Of a stretch of 64,000 nucleotides of DNA, positions 17,233 to 26,790 are shown piece by piece. Made by a program: the position numbers and the translations under genes. This DNA comes from Polaromonas sp. (GTDB taxonomy: Bacteria; Pseudomonadota; Gammaproteobacteria; Burkholderiales; Burkholderiaceae_C). The stretch spans positions 1 through 64,000 of the forward strand of contig NZ_JABBPC010000032.1 of NCBI RefSeq assembly GCF_012927485.1, given 5' to 3'. How positions within the stretch are numbered: the first letter of the stretch is position 1; the number at the start of each line of letters is the position of its first letter. The notes beneath the pieces were generated by a model. The model made no database searches. It had not been told where the DNA came from and was given only the letters and a program-made list of their open reading frames with translations.

Positions 17233-18276
17233 TTGAAGATTTTGTTGGTCAAACTGTCTTCGTTGGGCGACGTCGTGCATACATTGCCGGTGGTGCAGGA
17301 TATTGGTGCGGCCTTGCCCGGCGCGCAGATCGACTGGGTGGTGGAGAAATCCTTTGCGCCGCTGCTGGCGCGGTCCCGCGGGCTGCACCGCGTCATTCCA
17401 TGTGAGATCCGGCGTTGGCGCAAGTCAGTCTGGACGGCAGCGACGCGTCGCGAATGGCGCACGTTCCGCGCCCAATTGCAGCAAGAGGCCTACGACGCGG
17501 TCATTGATCTCCAGGGTTTGAGTAAATCTGCGCTGGTGGCGCGGATGGCACGGCTGGCGCCTGGAGGCCAGCGTTATGCGCTAGCCAACCAGACCGAGGG
17601 CTCTGCTTACGAGGCACCTACCCGGTGGGTGGCTGACGTCGCCATCCGCATTGAACCGCATACCCCTGCCGTGCAGCGCTCGCGCGAACTGGCGGCACGC
17701 GCACTGGGGTACAGCCTGCGGTCGGGCCCGCATTTTGGACTAGACCTACCTTCGCTCAAAGACCAGCAAAGCTCATTCGCTGCTGACAAGCTGGCAATGA
17801 AGGTGGCATTGGTGCACGGCACCTCGCGTGCAGACAAGGAGTGGCCGCTCAGTCACTGGATAGCGCTTGGCAGGCGTCTGAATGCGGCGGGCTTCCAGGT
17901 GGCGCTTCCGTATGGCAACGCCAGCGAATTGGTGACGAGTCAGGCGATCGCAGAGGCGCTGAATGAATGCGATGGTACTGATGCCCCCACCGATACGGCG
18001 CAAGCCCAAATCTGGCCTTTGCTAACGCTGGACGCATTGACTGAAGAATTGGCGCAATGTACTGGCGTGATTGGGGTTGACAGCGGCGTCAGCCATATCG
18101 CCGTCGCGCTGGATTTGCCGCATGTTCAGATCTACAACTTCGACACCGCTTGGCGCACCGGGCCTCAGACCGGAGGGCGCCAAGTGAGCGTGTTTGCGCA
18201 ACCCACACCCTCCGTTGAGGCCGTATGGCAAGCTTGGCTGGCATGCCGAACGGTACACATTCAAGTTCCCGCATGA
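17233..18276 (+). CDS. waaC: Lipopolysaccharide heptosyltransferase I
   Basis: WaaC adds the first L-glycero-D-manno-heptose to Kdo2-lipid A at the inner face of the inner membrane. The 347-residue glycosyltransferase family 9 protein begins ILLVKLSSLGDVVHTLP, the WaaC N-terminal acceptor loop. It contains LVHGTSRADKEWP near residue 195 and ends with the nucleotide-sugar loop GVDSGVSHIAVALDLP near 280. The start is TTG 17233, the only codon that gives a complete N-terminus. Its stop overlaps the waaA ATG by 4 bp. Confidence 0.93.
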   Translation: MKILLVKLSSLGDVVHTLPVVQDIGAALPGAQIDWVVEKSFAPLLARSRGLHRVIPCEIRRWRKSVWTAATRREWRTFRAQLQQEAYDAVIDLQGLSKSALVARMARLAPGGQRYALANQTEGSAYEAPTRWVADVAIRIEPHTPAVQRSRELAARALGYSLRSGPHFGLDLPSLKDQQSSFAADKLAMKVALVHGTSRADKEWPLSHWIALGRRLNAAGFQVALPYGNASELVTSQAIAEALNECDGTDAPTDTAQAQIWPLLTLDALTEELAQCTGVIGVDSGVSHIAVALDLPHVQIYNFDTAWRTGPQTGGRQVSVFAQPTPSVEAVWQAWLACRTVHIQVPA

Positions 18277-19625
18277 GCGCCTTGGCCCTGAAGTTATATT
18301 CCCAACTGATGTGGTTGGCGCAACCTTTGTTGCGCCGCAAGCTAATACGCCGGGGTCGCCAGGAGCCCGGTTATCTGGCGGCAATGGAGGAACGTTTTGG
18401 GTCTTACACCCAACCAGCGGAGATTTCTTCGGAGCTCGTTTGGGTGCATGCAGTTTCGCTGGGTGAAGCCCGGACGGCGGCGATCTTGCTCAACGCCATG
18501 CGCGCGCAAACGCCAGGGCTGCGCATTTTGCTGACGCATGGCACAGCCACGGGCCGCGCTGCAGGTCTGGGGTTGTTGCAACCAGGAGATGTTCAGGTGT
18601 GGCAGCCATGGGACAGTCCAACCGCTGTAGCCCGTTTTTTTAGCCACTTTCAGCCTCGGCTTGGGCTGCTAATGGAAACCGAAATCTGGCCCAACCTGGT
18701 GACCGCCGCGACGCTGCGCGCGATGCCCCTGGTACTCGTCAACGGCAGGCTTTCAGAACTGTCGATGAAAAAGGCGCTGCGCATGGCGTCGTTGTCACGC
18801 CCTGCCTACGGAGCGCTGTCGGCGGTGTATGCGCAGACCGAGGACGACGCTCATCGCTTTCGCCAGCTGGGCGCCCGGGTGGCCGGCGTGTTCGGCAACC
18901 TCAAGTTTGACGCCACGCCCGACGCGGGTCAGCTGGCGCACGGCAAAGCGTGGCGGCGCGCATTGACACAACCCGTGCTCATGTTCGCCAGCTCCCGGGA
19001 CGGTGAAGAAGATGAATTTTTCAAGCAAATAAGCGCGGTCGCTCAGGGCCTCCACACGCCTGGCGGAACCACTACGGTAGCAAGCCCTCTTTTTGAAGCC
19101 ACTTGGACTGGCGGCTTCAAAGTGTTGATCGTTCCACGGCATCCACAGCGTTTCAATGATGTGCAGGCGCTGGCTGAACAACACGGCTTGCGTGTTTCGC
19201 GTCGCTCGGAGTGGGCCGTGGGACCCGCCGACAGCGGCGAAGCGATGCGCGCCGATGTCTGGCTCGGCGACTCGCTGGGCGAGATGGCGCTGTATTACGG
19301 GCTCAGCGATGTGGCGTTGCTGGGCGGCAGCTTTGCGCCACTGGGTGGCCAGAACCTGATCGAGGCCGCCGCCTGTGGCTGCCCCGTGGTGATGGGAAAG
19401 CACACCTTCAACTTTGCCGAGGCCGCCGATATGGCGGAATCGGCCGGCGCGGCCCGTCGGGTAGCGAACCTTTCGGCCGCCGTGCAGACGGCGGTGAGGT
19501 TGCTCAGCGATACGCAGTCACAAGCGAATGCCGTGTCAGCAAGCCTGGCGTTCGCGGCTCGTAACCGGGGTGCGACCGCGCAGACCCTCAGCGCGCTGCA
19601 GGTTTTTCTTCCGCAAACCGCGTAA
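18273..19625 (+). CDS. waaA: 3-deoxy-D-manno-octulosonic acid (Kdo) transferase
   Basis: WaaA transfers Kdo from CMP-Kdo to the lipid A precursor and is usually essential. The 450-residue product has an N-terminal membrane anchor (LALKLYSQLMWLAQPLL), the GT30 acceptor region WVHAVSLGEARTA, the motif METEIWPNLV near residue 130, and the C-terminal donor region LLGGSFAPLGGQNLIEAAAC near 350. ATG 18273 overlaps the waaC stop (ATGA), which decides the start over an upstream in-frame ATG inside waaC. It converges on leuB with about 100 bp between the stops; no clear terminator is visible there. Confidence 0.93.
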   Translation: MSALALKLYSQLMWLAQPLLRRKLIRRGRQEPGYLAAMEERFGSYTQPAEISSELVWVHAVSLGEARTAAILLNAMRAQTPGLRILLTHGTATGRAAGLGLLQPGDVQVWQPWDSPTAVARFFSHFQPRLGLLMETEIWPNLVTAATLRAMPLVLVNGRLSELSMKKALRMASLSRPAYGALSAVYAQTEDDAHRFRQLGARVAGVFGNLKFDATPDAGQLAHGKAWRRALTQPVLMFASSRDGEEDEFFKQISAVAQGLHTPGGTTTVASPLFEATWTGGFKVLIVPRHPQRFNDVQALAEQHGLRVSRRSEWAVGPADSGEAMRADVWLGDSLGEMALYYGLSDVALLGGSFAPLGGQNLIEAAACGCPVVMGKHTFNFAEAADMAESAGAARRVANLSAAVQTAVRLLSDTQSQANAVSASLAFAARNRGATAQTLSALQVFLPQTA

Positions 19626-19728
19626 AGCTCGCCAGCGCTAGTTATTGGTGTGGGAACGGGTACTTCCTCGGACCACGCTGTTTGGCGCCGCTGCGACCGC
19701 CTGGGTAAAGCTGCCGCAGCTCGATACT

Positions 19729-20799
19729 TCAGGCCAGGGCGCTGACCACCGCATCACCCATTTGTACCGTGCCCACGCGGGTGGTGCCCTCACTGTAAAT
19801 ATCCGGCGTACGAAGGCCCTGGGTCAGCACCAGGCCGACGGCCTTCTCGATGCGCGCGGCAGCTTCAGGCTGGTTCAGGCTGAAGCGCAGCATCATGGCG
19901 GCGCTCAGGATGGTGGCCAGCGGATTGGCGACGCCCTTGCCGGCAATATCCGGCGCGCTGCCGTGGCTGGGTTCGTACAGGCCCTGGTTTTTGTCATTCA
20001 GGCTGGCCGAAGGCAGCATGCCGATGCTTCCCGTCAGCATTGCAGCAGCATCCGACAGGATGTCTCCAAACATGTTGCCGGTGACCACGACGTCAAATTT
20101 CTTCGGGGCCTTGATCAACTGCATGGCTGCGTTATCCACGTACATATGGTCCAGCGCTACGTCCGGATACTGCAGGCCAACTTCGCTGACTACGTCTTTC
20201 CAGAACTGAAAAGTTTCCAGCACATTGGCTTTGTCGACGCTGGTCACGCGTTTGCTGCGCTTGCGCGCCGCCTGGAAGGCGACGTGGGCAATACGTTCTA
20301 TTTCGGGACGTGAATAGCGCATGGTGTCAAAGGCTTCTTCCGAACCCGGAAAGTGTCCGTCGATTGCAATGCGACGGCCGCGCGGCTGGCCAAAGTAAAT
20401 GTCACCTGTCAACTCGCGAATGATGAGGATGTCCAGGCCTGCCACCAGCTCGGGCTTGAGGCTGGAGGCGTGGGTGAGCTGCTCGTAGCAGATGGCAGGG
20501 CGAAAATTGGCGAACAGGCCGAGGTTTTTGCGTAGACCCAGAATGGCTTGTTCCGGGCGCAGCGGGCGATCGAGCTTGTCGTATTTCCAGTCCCCTACCG
20601 CGCCAAACAGGATGGCGTCGGCGTCTCTGGCGAGCTTCAGCGTGGCGTCAGGTAGCGGGTGTCCAAAGGCTTCGTAGGCAGCGCCGCCGACTAGGGCGGT
20701 TTCGGTGTCGAAGGGCAGGTCGAGAACGCCGAGAACCTTGACCGCTTCGGCGATGATTTCAGGGCCGATGCCATCGCCCGGGAGAATTGCTATTTTCAT
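19729..20799 (-). CDS. leuB: 3-isopropylmalate dehydrogenase
   Basis: LeuB oxidises and decarboxylates 3-isopropylmalate to 2-oxoisocaproate in leucine synthesis, using NAD. The 356-residue protein begins [20 protein letters not shown]. It carries the substrate-binding Arg/Tyr region ([14 protein letters not shown]), the metal-binding stretch [20 protein letters not shown] and the NAD-binding [18 protein letters not shown]. It is the last gene of the leuC-lipoprotein-leuD-leuB unit, 68 bp after leuD. Length is normal. Confidence 0.96.
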   Translation of the reverse strand: MKIAILPGDGIGPEIIAEAVKVLGVLDLPFDTETALVGGAAYEAFGHPLPDATLKLARDADAILFGAVGDWKYDKLDRPLRPEQAILGLRKNLGLFANFRPAICYEQLTHASSLKPELVAGLDILIIRELTGDIYFGQPRGRRIAIDGHFPGSEEAFDTMRYSRPEIERIAHVAFQAARKRSKRVTSVDKANVLETFQFWKDVVSEVGLQYPDVALDHMYVDNAAMQLIKAPKKFDVVVTGNMFGDILSDAAAMLTGSIGMLPSASLNDKNQGLYEPSHGSAPDIAGKGVANPLATILSAAMMLRFSLNQPEAAARIEKAVGLVLTQGLRTPDIYSEGTTRVGTVQMGDAVVSALA

Positions 20800-20867
20800 G
20801 ATGGCTCTATTTTTTATGGGAAAGAATGCCTTCTGCTATGGCGCAGGAGCTTGATTTGATTGATGGA

Positions 20868-21518
20868 TCAGGTCGAAACCGTATGGTTCAGCCAGGGCTT
20901 TTGCGCCAGGCGTTCGGCTTCAAACGCCTTGATTTTTTCGGTTTGGAGCAGGGTCAGACCAATGTCGTCAAAGCCGTTGAGCAAGCAATATTTACGGAAA
21001 GCCTGCACCTCGAAAGGTAGCTCTTCACCTTGCGCTTTGACGATGACCTGGCGTTCCAGATCAATCGTCAGCGTATAGCCGGGGAAAGCGGTCACCTCGT
21101 CAAACAGTTGCGCCACTTGCGCCTCGGGCAACACGATAGGCAACAGGCCGTTTTTAAAACTGTTGTTGAAAAATATGTCGGCATAGCTGGGCGCGATGAT
21201 GGCGCGAAAGCCATACTGGTCCAGCGCCCAGGGCGCGTGCTCGCGTGAAGAGCCGCAGCCGAAGTTCTTGCGCGCCAGCAGGATCGAGGCACCTGCATAG
21301 CGGGGCTGGTTCAGCACAAAGTCCGGATTCGGCTTGCGCGCGGCTGGGTCCTGGCCGGGGAAGCCCGCGTCCAGGTAGCGCCAAGCGTCAAACAGGTTGA
21401 CACCGAAACCGGTTTTTTTGATCGACTTGAGGAACTGCTTGGGAATGATCGCGTCGGTGTCGACGTTCTCGCGGTCCATCGGGGCCACGAGGCCCTTGTG
21501 TACAGTGAATGTTTGCAT
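20868..21518 (-). CDS. leuD: 3-isopropylmalate dehydratase small subunit
   Basis: LeuD is the swivel-domain subunit of isopropylmalate isomerase and works with LeuC. The 216-residue protein shows [40 protein letters not shown] and [20 protein letters not shown], all standard LeuD motifs. Its ATG shares one base with the stop codon of the upstream lipoprotein gene (TAATG), so translation is probably coupled through that small gene. Confidence 0.96.
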   Translation of the reverse strand: MQTFTVHKGLVAPMDRENVDTDAIIPKQFLKSIKKTGFGVNLFDAWRYLDAGFPGQDPAARKPNPDFVLNQPRYAGASILLARKNFGCGSSREHAPWALDQYGFRAIIAPSYADIFFNNSFKNGLLPIVLPEAQVAQLFDEVTAFPGYTLTIDLERQVIVKAQGEELPFEVQAFRKYCLLNGFDDIGLTLLQTEKIKAFEAERLAQKPWLNHTVST

Positions 21519-21658
21519 TATTTTTTCTTCGCAGAGCCTTCAATTTTCTCGCCAACCTTTTGCACGTCTTGTCCGATGCCTCGAAAGGTATTGCATCCGA
21601 CCAGTAAAAAGGCCAGTGAACCGAGTGAAAGAATGAGGAGTGCCGTAGTTTTTTTCAT
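21518..21658 (-). CDS. Entericidin-like small lipoprotein inside the leu operon
   Basis: The product is 46 residues with a lysine start, a hydrophobic core and a lipobox (LVGC), giving a mature peptide [20 protein letters not shown] with a lysine tail. The [16 protein letters not shown] pattern is that of entericidin A/B family cell-envelope lipoproteins. It lies 23 bp after leuC and overlaps leuD by one base (TAATG), so it is co-expressed with leucine synthesis genes. Too small for many gene finders. A role in leucine synthesis is not suggested by the sequence; an envelope function is inferred from the family. Confidence 0.85.
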   Translation of the reverse strand: MKKTTALLILSLGSLAFLLVGCNTFRGIGQDVQKVGEKIEGSAKKK

Positions 21659-21681
21659 AATAATTTTCCTGAAGCGTGGGC

Positions 21682-23133
21682 TTAGACAAATTTGCGGATG
21701 TCGACAAAATGGCCATGCACCGCCGCTGCCGCCGCCATGGCTGGGCTGACCAGATGGGTGCGGCCTCCGGCACCCTGACGGCCTTCAAAATTGCGGTTGC
21801 TGGTCGAGGCGCAACGCTCGCCTGGCTCCAGTCGGTCGGCGTTCATCGCCAGACACATGGAGCAGCCGGGTTCGCGCCACTCAAAACCTGCCAGAATAAA
21901 AATCTTGTCGAGGCCCTCGCGCTCGGCCTGTTCCTTGACCAGGCCAGAGCCCGGCACCACCAGGGCCAGCTTGACGCTTTTGGCAACTTTCTGACCGAGC
22001 TTCTTCACCACCGCCGCGGCGTCGCGCAGGTCTTCAATGCGGCTGTTGGTACACGACCCGATGAAGACCTTGTCGATGTACAGATCGTTCAGGGCCTTGC
22101 CGGGCTCCAGGCCCATGTAGGTCAGCGCCCGCTCAATGGCGCTGCGTTTGTTGGCGTCCTTTTCTTTCTCGGGGTCGGGCACCTTGTCTTCGATCGACAG
22201 CACCATCTCGGGCGAGGTGCCCCAGCTCACTTGTGGCAGGATCTGGCTGGCATCCAGCTCAACCGTCGCATCGAATGTTGCATCGGCATCGGAGTGCAGC
22301 GTGGACCAGTATTGCACCGCCATGTCCCATTCCGGGCCGCCGACAAACTGGCCGGTTTTGGGGTCCGTTCCAGGGGCCAGCAAACGACCTTTCAGATAGT
22401 CGATGGTTTTCTGGTCCACTGCCACCAAGCCGGCGCGCGCACCCCCTTCAATGGCCATGTTGCAGATGGTCATGCGGCCTTCCATGCTGAGCGCGCGGAT
22501 CGCCGAGCCGGCAAATTCAATCGTGAAACCGGTGCCGCCTGCCGTGCCGATCCTGCCGATGATGGCCAGTACGATGTCCTTGGCGGTGCAGCCTTTGGGC
22601 AGCGAACCTTCGACCTTGATGAGCAGATTTTTGGCTTTTTTCGCAAGCAGGGTTTGCGTCGCCATGACGTGCTCGACCTCGCTGGTTCCGATGCCGTGCG
22701 CCAGCGCGCCAAAAGCACCGTGGGTGGAGGTATGCGAGTCACCGCAAACCACCGTCATGCCAGGAAGTGTCGCGCCGTTTTCGGGGCCGATCACATGCAC
22801 GATGCCTTGACGTTTTGACAGAAACGGAAAGAACGCCGCTGCGCCAAATTCCTTGATGTTGCTGTTCAGCGTGGTGATCTGCTCTTTACTGACCAGGTCG
22901 GTGATGCCGTCGTAGCCCAACTCCCAGCCAGTGGTGGGGGTGTTGTGGTCGGCAGTGGCGACTATCGAGCTGATACGCCAAACCTTGCGGCCTGCTTCGC
23001 GCAAGCCCTCAAAGGCTTGCGGACTGGTGACTTCGTGGACCAGATGCCGATCGATATAAAGAATCGAGGTGCCGTCTTCTTCGGTGTGAACGACGTGCTC
23101 GTCCCAGATTTTGTCGTAGAGGGTGCGTCCCAT
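21682..23133 (-). CDS. leuC: 3-isopropylmalate dehydratase large subunit
   Basis: LeuC holds the 4Fe-4S cluster that isomerises 2- to 3-isopropylmalate. The 483-residue product shows the aconitase-superfamily signatures [39 protein letters not shown] (first cluster Cys) and the [13 protein letters not shown] motif with the remaining two cluster cysteines. The C-terminal [19 protein letters not shown] loop is intact. It begins the leu unit, 31 bp downstream of the LysR gene on the same strand. Confidence 0.96.
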   Translation of the reverse strand: MGRTLYDKIWDEHVVHTEEDGTSILYIDRHLVHEVTSPQAFEGLREAGRKVWRISSIVATADHNTPTTGWELGYDGITDLVSKEQITTLNSNIKEFGAAAFFPFLSKRQGIVHVIGPENGATLPGMTVVCGDSHTSTHGAFGALAHGIGTSEVEHVMATQTLLAKKAKNLLIKVEGSLPKGCTAKDIVLAIIGRIGTAGGTGFTIEFAGSAIRALSMEGRMTICNMAIEGGARAGLVAVDQKTIDYLKGRLLAPGTDPKTGQFVGGPEWDMAVQYWSTLHSDADATFDATVELDASQILPQVSWGTSPEMVLSIEDKVPDPEKEKDANKRSAIERALTYMGLEPGKALNDLYIDKVFIGSCTNSRIEDLRDAAAVVKKLGQKVAKSVKLALVVPGSGLVKEQAEREGLDKIFILAGFEWREPGCSMCLAMNADRLEPGERCASTSNRNFEGRQGAGGRTHLVSPAMAAAAAVHGHFVDIRKFV

Positions 23134-23163
23134 GGGGTTTCCTTTGTGATCTCGAATGTGATT

Positions 23164-24090
23164 TTAGGGGGCTGCGGGCGTGGTGAGGTGATCGACCAGC
23201 AGCCGGGCGGTCAGCGGTAGTGTGGAGAAATCCCGCGCCACCAGCTCGATCTGGCGCGCCGCCCAGTCATCCAGCAGCTCGACGGCTTCCAGTTCACCCA
23301 CACCGTGCATTAAGTCAAAGGCGCGCTGCGGCATCACGCCCACGCCCAAGCCGTTATGAATCATGCGGCACATGGCGTCCAGTCCGGTGACGTGGATGCG
23401 CAGTTTGAGGGTGCGGCCCACGGCCGCCGCTGCTTGCCGCATAGCCAGGTAAATCGAGCTGTTGGAAGGCAGGCCGACCTGGTCGTACTCCAGGGCTGCT
23501 TCAAAATAAATAGCACTTTGCGCAGCTAGATCGTGCCCTCTGGGAACGATCAGCACTAATTTGTCATTGCGGTAGGGGCGGGTCTGGAGGTCCCCCGTGC
23601 CATGGGCGGTATTGCAGACGCCCAGGTCCGCAGCGCCCTCCTGAACCGCACGCGTCACCTCCGTGCTGAGGTGTTCTTCCAGGTCGATCTTGACCTCTGC
23701 ATGCTGGCGTATGAAGGCCCCAAGGTCCTCGGGCAGAAACTGCACGATGGCCGAAATGCTGGCGTGTATGCGCACATGGCCGCGCACTCCGTTGGCGTAT
23801 TCGCTCAGTTCACCCTGCATTCTTTCAAGGCTGAAGAGTACCGAGCGGGCGTGGTGTAACAGGCTTTCACCCGCCGGGGTCAGGTCGACGCCCCGGGCGT
23901 GGCGATAAAGCAGCGGGGTGCTCAATGTGGCCTCCAGATCGCTTAGGCGCTTACTGACTGCGGAAGCGGCAATGAATTCGCGCTCAGCCGCTTTGCCAAT
24001 GCTGCCGAGCTCGCACACCGCTACAAATAACTGGAGCGAAGTCAAGTCAATGCGGCGGGCGAAGTTACGATCAGAGCTTTTGATGGACAT
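23164..24090 (-). CDS. LysR-family transcriptional regulator upstream of leuC
   Basis: The 308-residue protein has an N-terminal LysR helix-turn-helix (LTSLQLFVAVCELGSIGKAA and AASAVSKRLSDLEATLSTPL) and a C-terminal substrate-binding domain with the usual LysR spacing. It is encoded directly upstream of and co-oriented with leuC, ending 31 bp before it. This arrangement fits co-transcription, but LysR control of the leu genes is only inferred. ATG 24090 is used; another in-frame ATG lies at 24108. A copy of the dispersed 17-bp dyad lies at 23498-23514. Confidence 0.88.
   Translation of the reverse strand: MSIKSSDRNFARRIDLTSLQLFVAVCELGSIGKAAEREFIAASAVSKRLSDLEATLSTPLLYRHARGVDLTPAGESLLHHARSVLFSLERMQGELSEYANGVRGHVRIHASISAIVQFLPEDLGAFIRQHAEVKIDLEEHLSTEVTRAVQEGAADLGVCNTAHGTGDLQTRPYRNDKLVLIVPRGHDLAAQSAIYFEAALEYDQVGLPSNSSIYLAMRQAAAAVGRTLKLRIHVTGLDAMCRMIHNGLGVGVMPQRAFDLMHGVGELEAVELLDDWAARQIELVARDFSTLPLTARLLVDHLTTPAAP
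23498..23514 (+). repeat. 17-bp dyad inside the LysR gene
   Basis: The plus strand reads GCTTCAAAATAAATAGC followed by ACTTTGCGCA, close to the lolA copy and its TTCTTGCGCT flank. It is translated in frame on the minus strand. Confidence 0.4.
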
Positions 24091-24322
24091 GGTGTGACGG
24101 CATCGCATTTGGCGATGAATCTACATTTTGTTCCAATTAAACAAAAAATAGTCATCGTAATAGGAGATGACTACCCTGCCAAAATGGTTGTCCTTCAAAC
24201 AATAGTTTGAAACTTGGTCGTGGCTTTGGGTGCGGCGCCTATCGGACGGACTCGATCAGCGATTTAAGAAAGCCTCTGACGCATGGCAGCCGATGCGATG
24301 CGATTATTGAGCGCCACACATT

Positions 24323-24354
24323 AAAAAGCCCGCCGATGTTGCCATCTGGCAGGC
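24323..24354 (-). terminator. Rho-independent terminator after gltA
   Basis: On the minus strand GCCTGCC-A-GAT and ATCGGCGGGC pair (ten pairs, one wobble, one bulged A) around a 6-base loop, followed by five T. It lies 31 bp after the gltA stop and closes the sdhCDAB-sdhE-gltA unit. Confidence 0.8.
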
Positions 24355-24384
24355 CTGGGGTAGGGCGATAAAACGATTGCCAGC

Positions 24385-25695
24385 TTAGCGCTGGGCCAGG
24401 GGCTTCACGTCCCGCTGAGTTGATCCGGTGTACAACTGACGCGGACGGCCAATTTTGTACTCGGGGTCGCCAATCATTTCGTTGAGCTGCGCAATCCAGC
24501 CCACAGTGCGGGCCAGTGCGAAGATCGCGGTAAACAGCTGCACGGGAATGCCAATGGCGCGCTGCACGATGCCGGAGTAGAAGTCGACGTTGGGGTAGAG
24601 CTTGCGGGACACGAAATAGTCGTCTTCCAGTGCGATCTTTTCCAGGGCCATCGCTAGCTTGAACAACGGGTCGTTTTCCAAGCCCATCTCACGCAGCACT
24701 TCCTTGCAGGTTTCCTGCATCAGTTTGGCGCGCGGGTCGTAATTTTTGTAGACGCGGTGACCAAAGCCCATCAGCTTGACACCGGAGTTCTTGTCTTTGA
24801 CCTGCTTGATGAAGTCGCCGATTTTCTCGATGCCGCCGTTGTTCTGAATATCACCAAGCATGTTGAGCGCGGCTTCGTTGGCGCCGCCGTGCGCCGGACC
24901 CCAGAGACAGGCGACACCGGCTGCAATGGCCGCGAATGGATTGGTGCCGGATGAACCGCACAGGCGAACCGTGGACGTCGATGCATTCTGCTCGTGGTCC
25001 GCATGCAGGATGAAGATGCGGTCCAGCGCGCGTTCCAGCACAGGGTTGACCTTGTACTCTTCACACGGTGTGGCGAACATCATGTGCAGGAAGTTGCCGG
25101 CATAGCTCAGGTTGTTCCGGGGGTACATATAAGGCTGGCCTGCGGTGTACTTGTAGGCCATGGCCACCAGCGTTGGCATCTTGGCAATCAAGCGGATCGC
25201 GGCGATTTCGCGATGCACTGGATTATTGATGTCGGTGCTGTCATGGTAGAAGGCCGACAGCGCCCCGACCAGACCGGTCATGATGGCCATCGGATGCGCG
25301 TCGCGGCGGAAGCCCCGCAGGAAAAACTGCATCTGCTCATTGATCATCGTGTGGGTGGTCACGCGGCTGACAAAATCTTTTTTCTCGTCGCTGTCGGGCA
25401 ACTCGCCATATAGCAGCAGGTGGCAGGTTTCCAGGAAGTCGCAATTGGTGGCGAGCTGCTCAATCGGGTAACCGCGGTACAGCAGTTCGCCCTTGTCGCC
25501 GTCAATGTAGGTGATGGCAGACTGACAGGACGCCGTCGACAAGAAACCTGGGTCATACGTGAACAGGCCGGTCTGCGCGTACAGCTTGCGAATGTCCACA
25601 ACATCAGGGCCTACAGTGCCCTGGTACATGGGCAAATCTACGCTCGGGCTGCCATTGCTGAAGGACAGGGTGGCTTTATTGTCGGCTAACTTCAT
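24385..25695 (-). CDS. gltA: Citrate synthase (type II)
   Basis: GltA condenses oxaloacetate with acetyl-CoA. The 436-residue protein has the type II N-terminal domain and the catalytic residues in [20 protein letters not shown] (first His), [16 protein letters not shown] (second His) and [13 protein letters not shown] (Asp). ATG 25695 is chosen because it gives the conserved N-terminus ([12 protein letters not shown]) and has GAGAAAG upstream. It is the last gene of the sdh unit, 20 bp after sdhE. Confidence 0.96.
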   Translation of the reverse strand: MKLADNKATLSFSNGSPSVDLPMYQGTVGPDVVDIRKLYAQTGLFTYDPGFLSTASCQSAITYIDGDKGELLYRGYPIEQLATNCDFLETCHLLLYGELPDSDEKKDFVSRVTTHTMINEQMQFFLRGFRRDAHPMAIMTGLVGALSAFYHDSTDINNPVHREIAAIRLIAKMPTLVAMAYKYTAGQPYMYPRNNLSYAGNFLHMMFATPCEEYKVNPVLERALDRIFILHADHEQNASTSTVRLCGSSGTNPFAAIAAGVACLWGPAHGGANEAALNMLGDIQNNGGIEKIGDFIKQVKDKNSGVKLMGFGHRVYKNYDPRAKLMQETCKEVLREMGLENDPLFKLAMALEKIALEDDYFVSRKLYPNVDFYSGIVQRAIGIPVQLFTAIFALARTVGWIAQLNEMIGDPEYKIGRPRQLYTGSTQRDVKPLAQR

Positions 25696-25715
25696 GTTCG
25701 GTTCTTTCTCTCGTA

Positions 25716-26057
25716 TCAAATTGGGCTGGTCAGGGGCCCGGCAGCCGCAGGGCGGAGCACGTGTAAAACTTCAAATGCTTCCATTGTGGAGGCAGTGGCT
25801 TGTGCCTTGGTCTCAGTCAGCTGGCCGGGCTCTTTCTTTTTTAGCAGCAGGTCGAGCAAATCGTTGTCAGCCAGTTCCATTAAATCAGCCAAGCCTTTGG
25901 CTTGCCTGACGGTCAATGTGGATTCATGGCGTAAAAAGAATTTCTCGATCAGCAGGTCGTTTTCCAGCAGACCGCGGCGGCAGCGCCACCTCAGCTTGCT
26001 TAAACCGCGCTGGTCAAGTAGTTCGGATGTCTTATCGGTAAGTCCGCTAGGTTCCAT
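25716..26057 (-). CDS. sdhE: Succinate dehydrogenase assembly factor SdhE
   Basis: SdhE helps attach FAD covalently to SdhA. The 113-residue protein carries the invariant RGLLE (RGxxE) motif in [18 protein letters not shown], then the [17 protein letters not shown] region. The core ends near residue 85; about 25 further residues form a C-terminal tail not typical of the 80-95 residue family. It is placed between sdhB (2 bp upstream) and gltA, as in other Burkholderiales. Confidence 0.88.
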   Translation of the reverse strand: MEPSGLTDKTSELLDQRGLSKLRWRCRRGLLENDLLIEKFFLRHESTLTVRQAKGLADLMELADNDLLDLLLKKKEPGQLTETKAQATASTMEAFEVLHVLRPAAAGPLTSPI

Positions 26058-26059
26058 TT

Positions 26060-26764
26060 TCAGACCGTTCGCAGAAGCATCATTTCCTTGATCTTGCCGA
26101 TGGCTTTCGCAGGATTGAGTCCTTTCGGGCAGACATCGGTGCAGTTCATGATGGTGCGGCAGCGGAACAAGCGGTAAGGATCTTCCAGATTATCCAGTCG
26201 CTCTTCGGTGGCCTCGTCGCGGCTGTCGGCCAGGAAGCGATAGGCCTGCAGCAGACCAGCCGGGCCAACGAACTTGTCCGGATTCCACCAGAAGCTAGGG
26301 CAGGCCGTGGAGCAACTGGCACACAGAATGCACTCGTAAAGGCCATTTAGCTCGTCCCGCTCTTCCGGGCTTTGGAGGCGTTCTTTTTCGGGCGGAAGGT
26401 TGTCGTTGATCAGGTAAGGCTTGATCGAGTTGTACTGCTTGAAGAACTGCGTCATGTCGACAAAAAGATCGCGTATGACAGGCAAACCTGGCAACGGTTT
26501 CAAAACGATCGTGCCCGCAAGCGTGCGCATGTTGGTCAGGCAGGCCAAACCGTTCTTGCCATTGATGTTCATGGCGTCCGAGCCACAGACGCCTTCGCGG
26601 CAGGAGCGGCGGAACGAGATGGTCGGGTCCTGCGCCTTGAGTTTCATCAAGGCATCCAGCAGCATGCGCTCACTGCCATCGAGTTCGACGTCAATGGTTT
26701 GCATGTAGGGCTTGGAATCCTTGTCCGGATCGTAGCGGTAGATGTGAAAAGTACGTTTCGCCAT
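26060..26764 (-). CDS. sdhB: Succinate dehydrogenase iron-sulphur subunit
   Basis: SdhB carries the 2Fe-2S, 4Fe-4S and 3Fe-4S clusters of complex II. The 234-residue protein shows SCREGVCGSDAMNINGKNGL for the 2Fe-2S cluster, CILCASCSTACPSFWW for the 4Fe-4S cluster and CRTIMNCTDVCPKGLNP for the 3Fe-4S cluster. It follows sdhA by 26 bp in the sdhCDAB-sdhE-gltA unit. Confidence 0.97.
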   Translation of the reverse strand: MAKRTFHIYRYDPDKDSKPYMQTIDVELDGSERMLLDALMKLKAQDPTISFRRSCREGVCGSDAMNINGKNGLACLTNMRTLAGTIVLKPLPGLPVIRDLFVDMTQFFKQYNSIKPYLINDNLPPEKERLQSPEERDELNGLYECILCASCSTACPSFWWNPDKFVGPAGLLQAYRFLADSRDEATEERLDNLEDPYRLFRCRTIMNCTDVCPKGLNPAKAIGKIKEMMLLRTV

Positions 26765-26790
26765 TTGATTTTCTCCTTGACTTCGCCGGA

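Noticed and set aside
19645..20313. Open frame antisense to the end of leuB
   Set aside because: Shadow frame with no start signal and no family resemblance.
21676..22818. Long open frame (380 codons) antisense to leuC
   Set aside because: Shadow of leuC codon bias; no family motifs.
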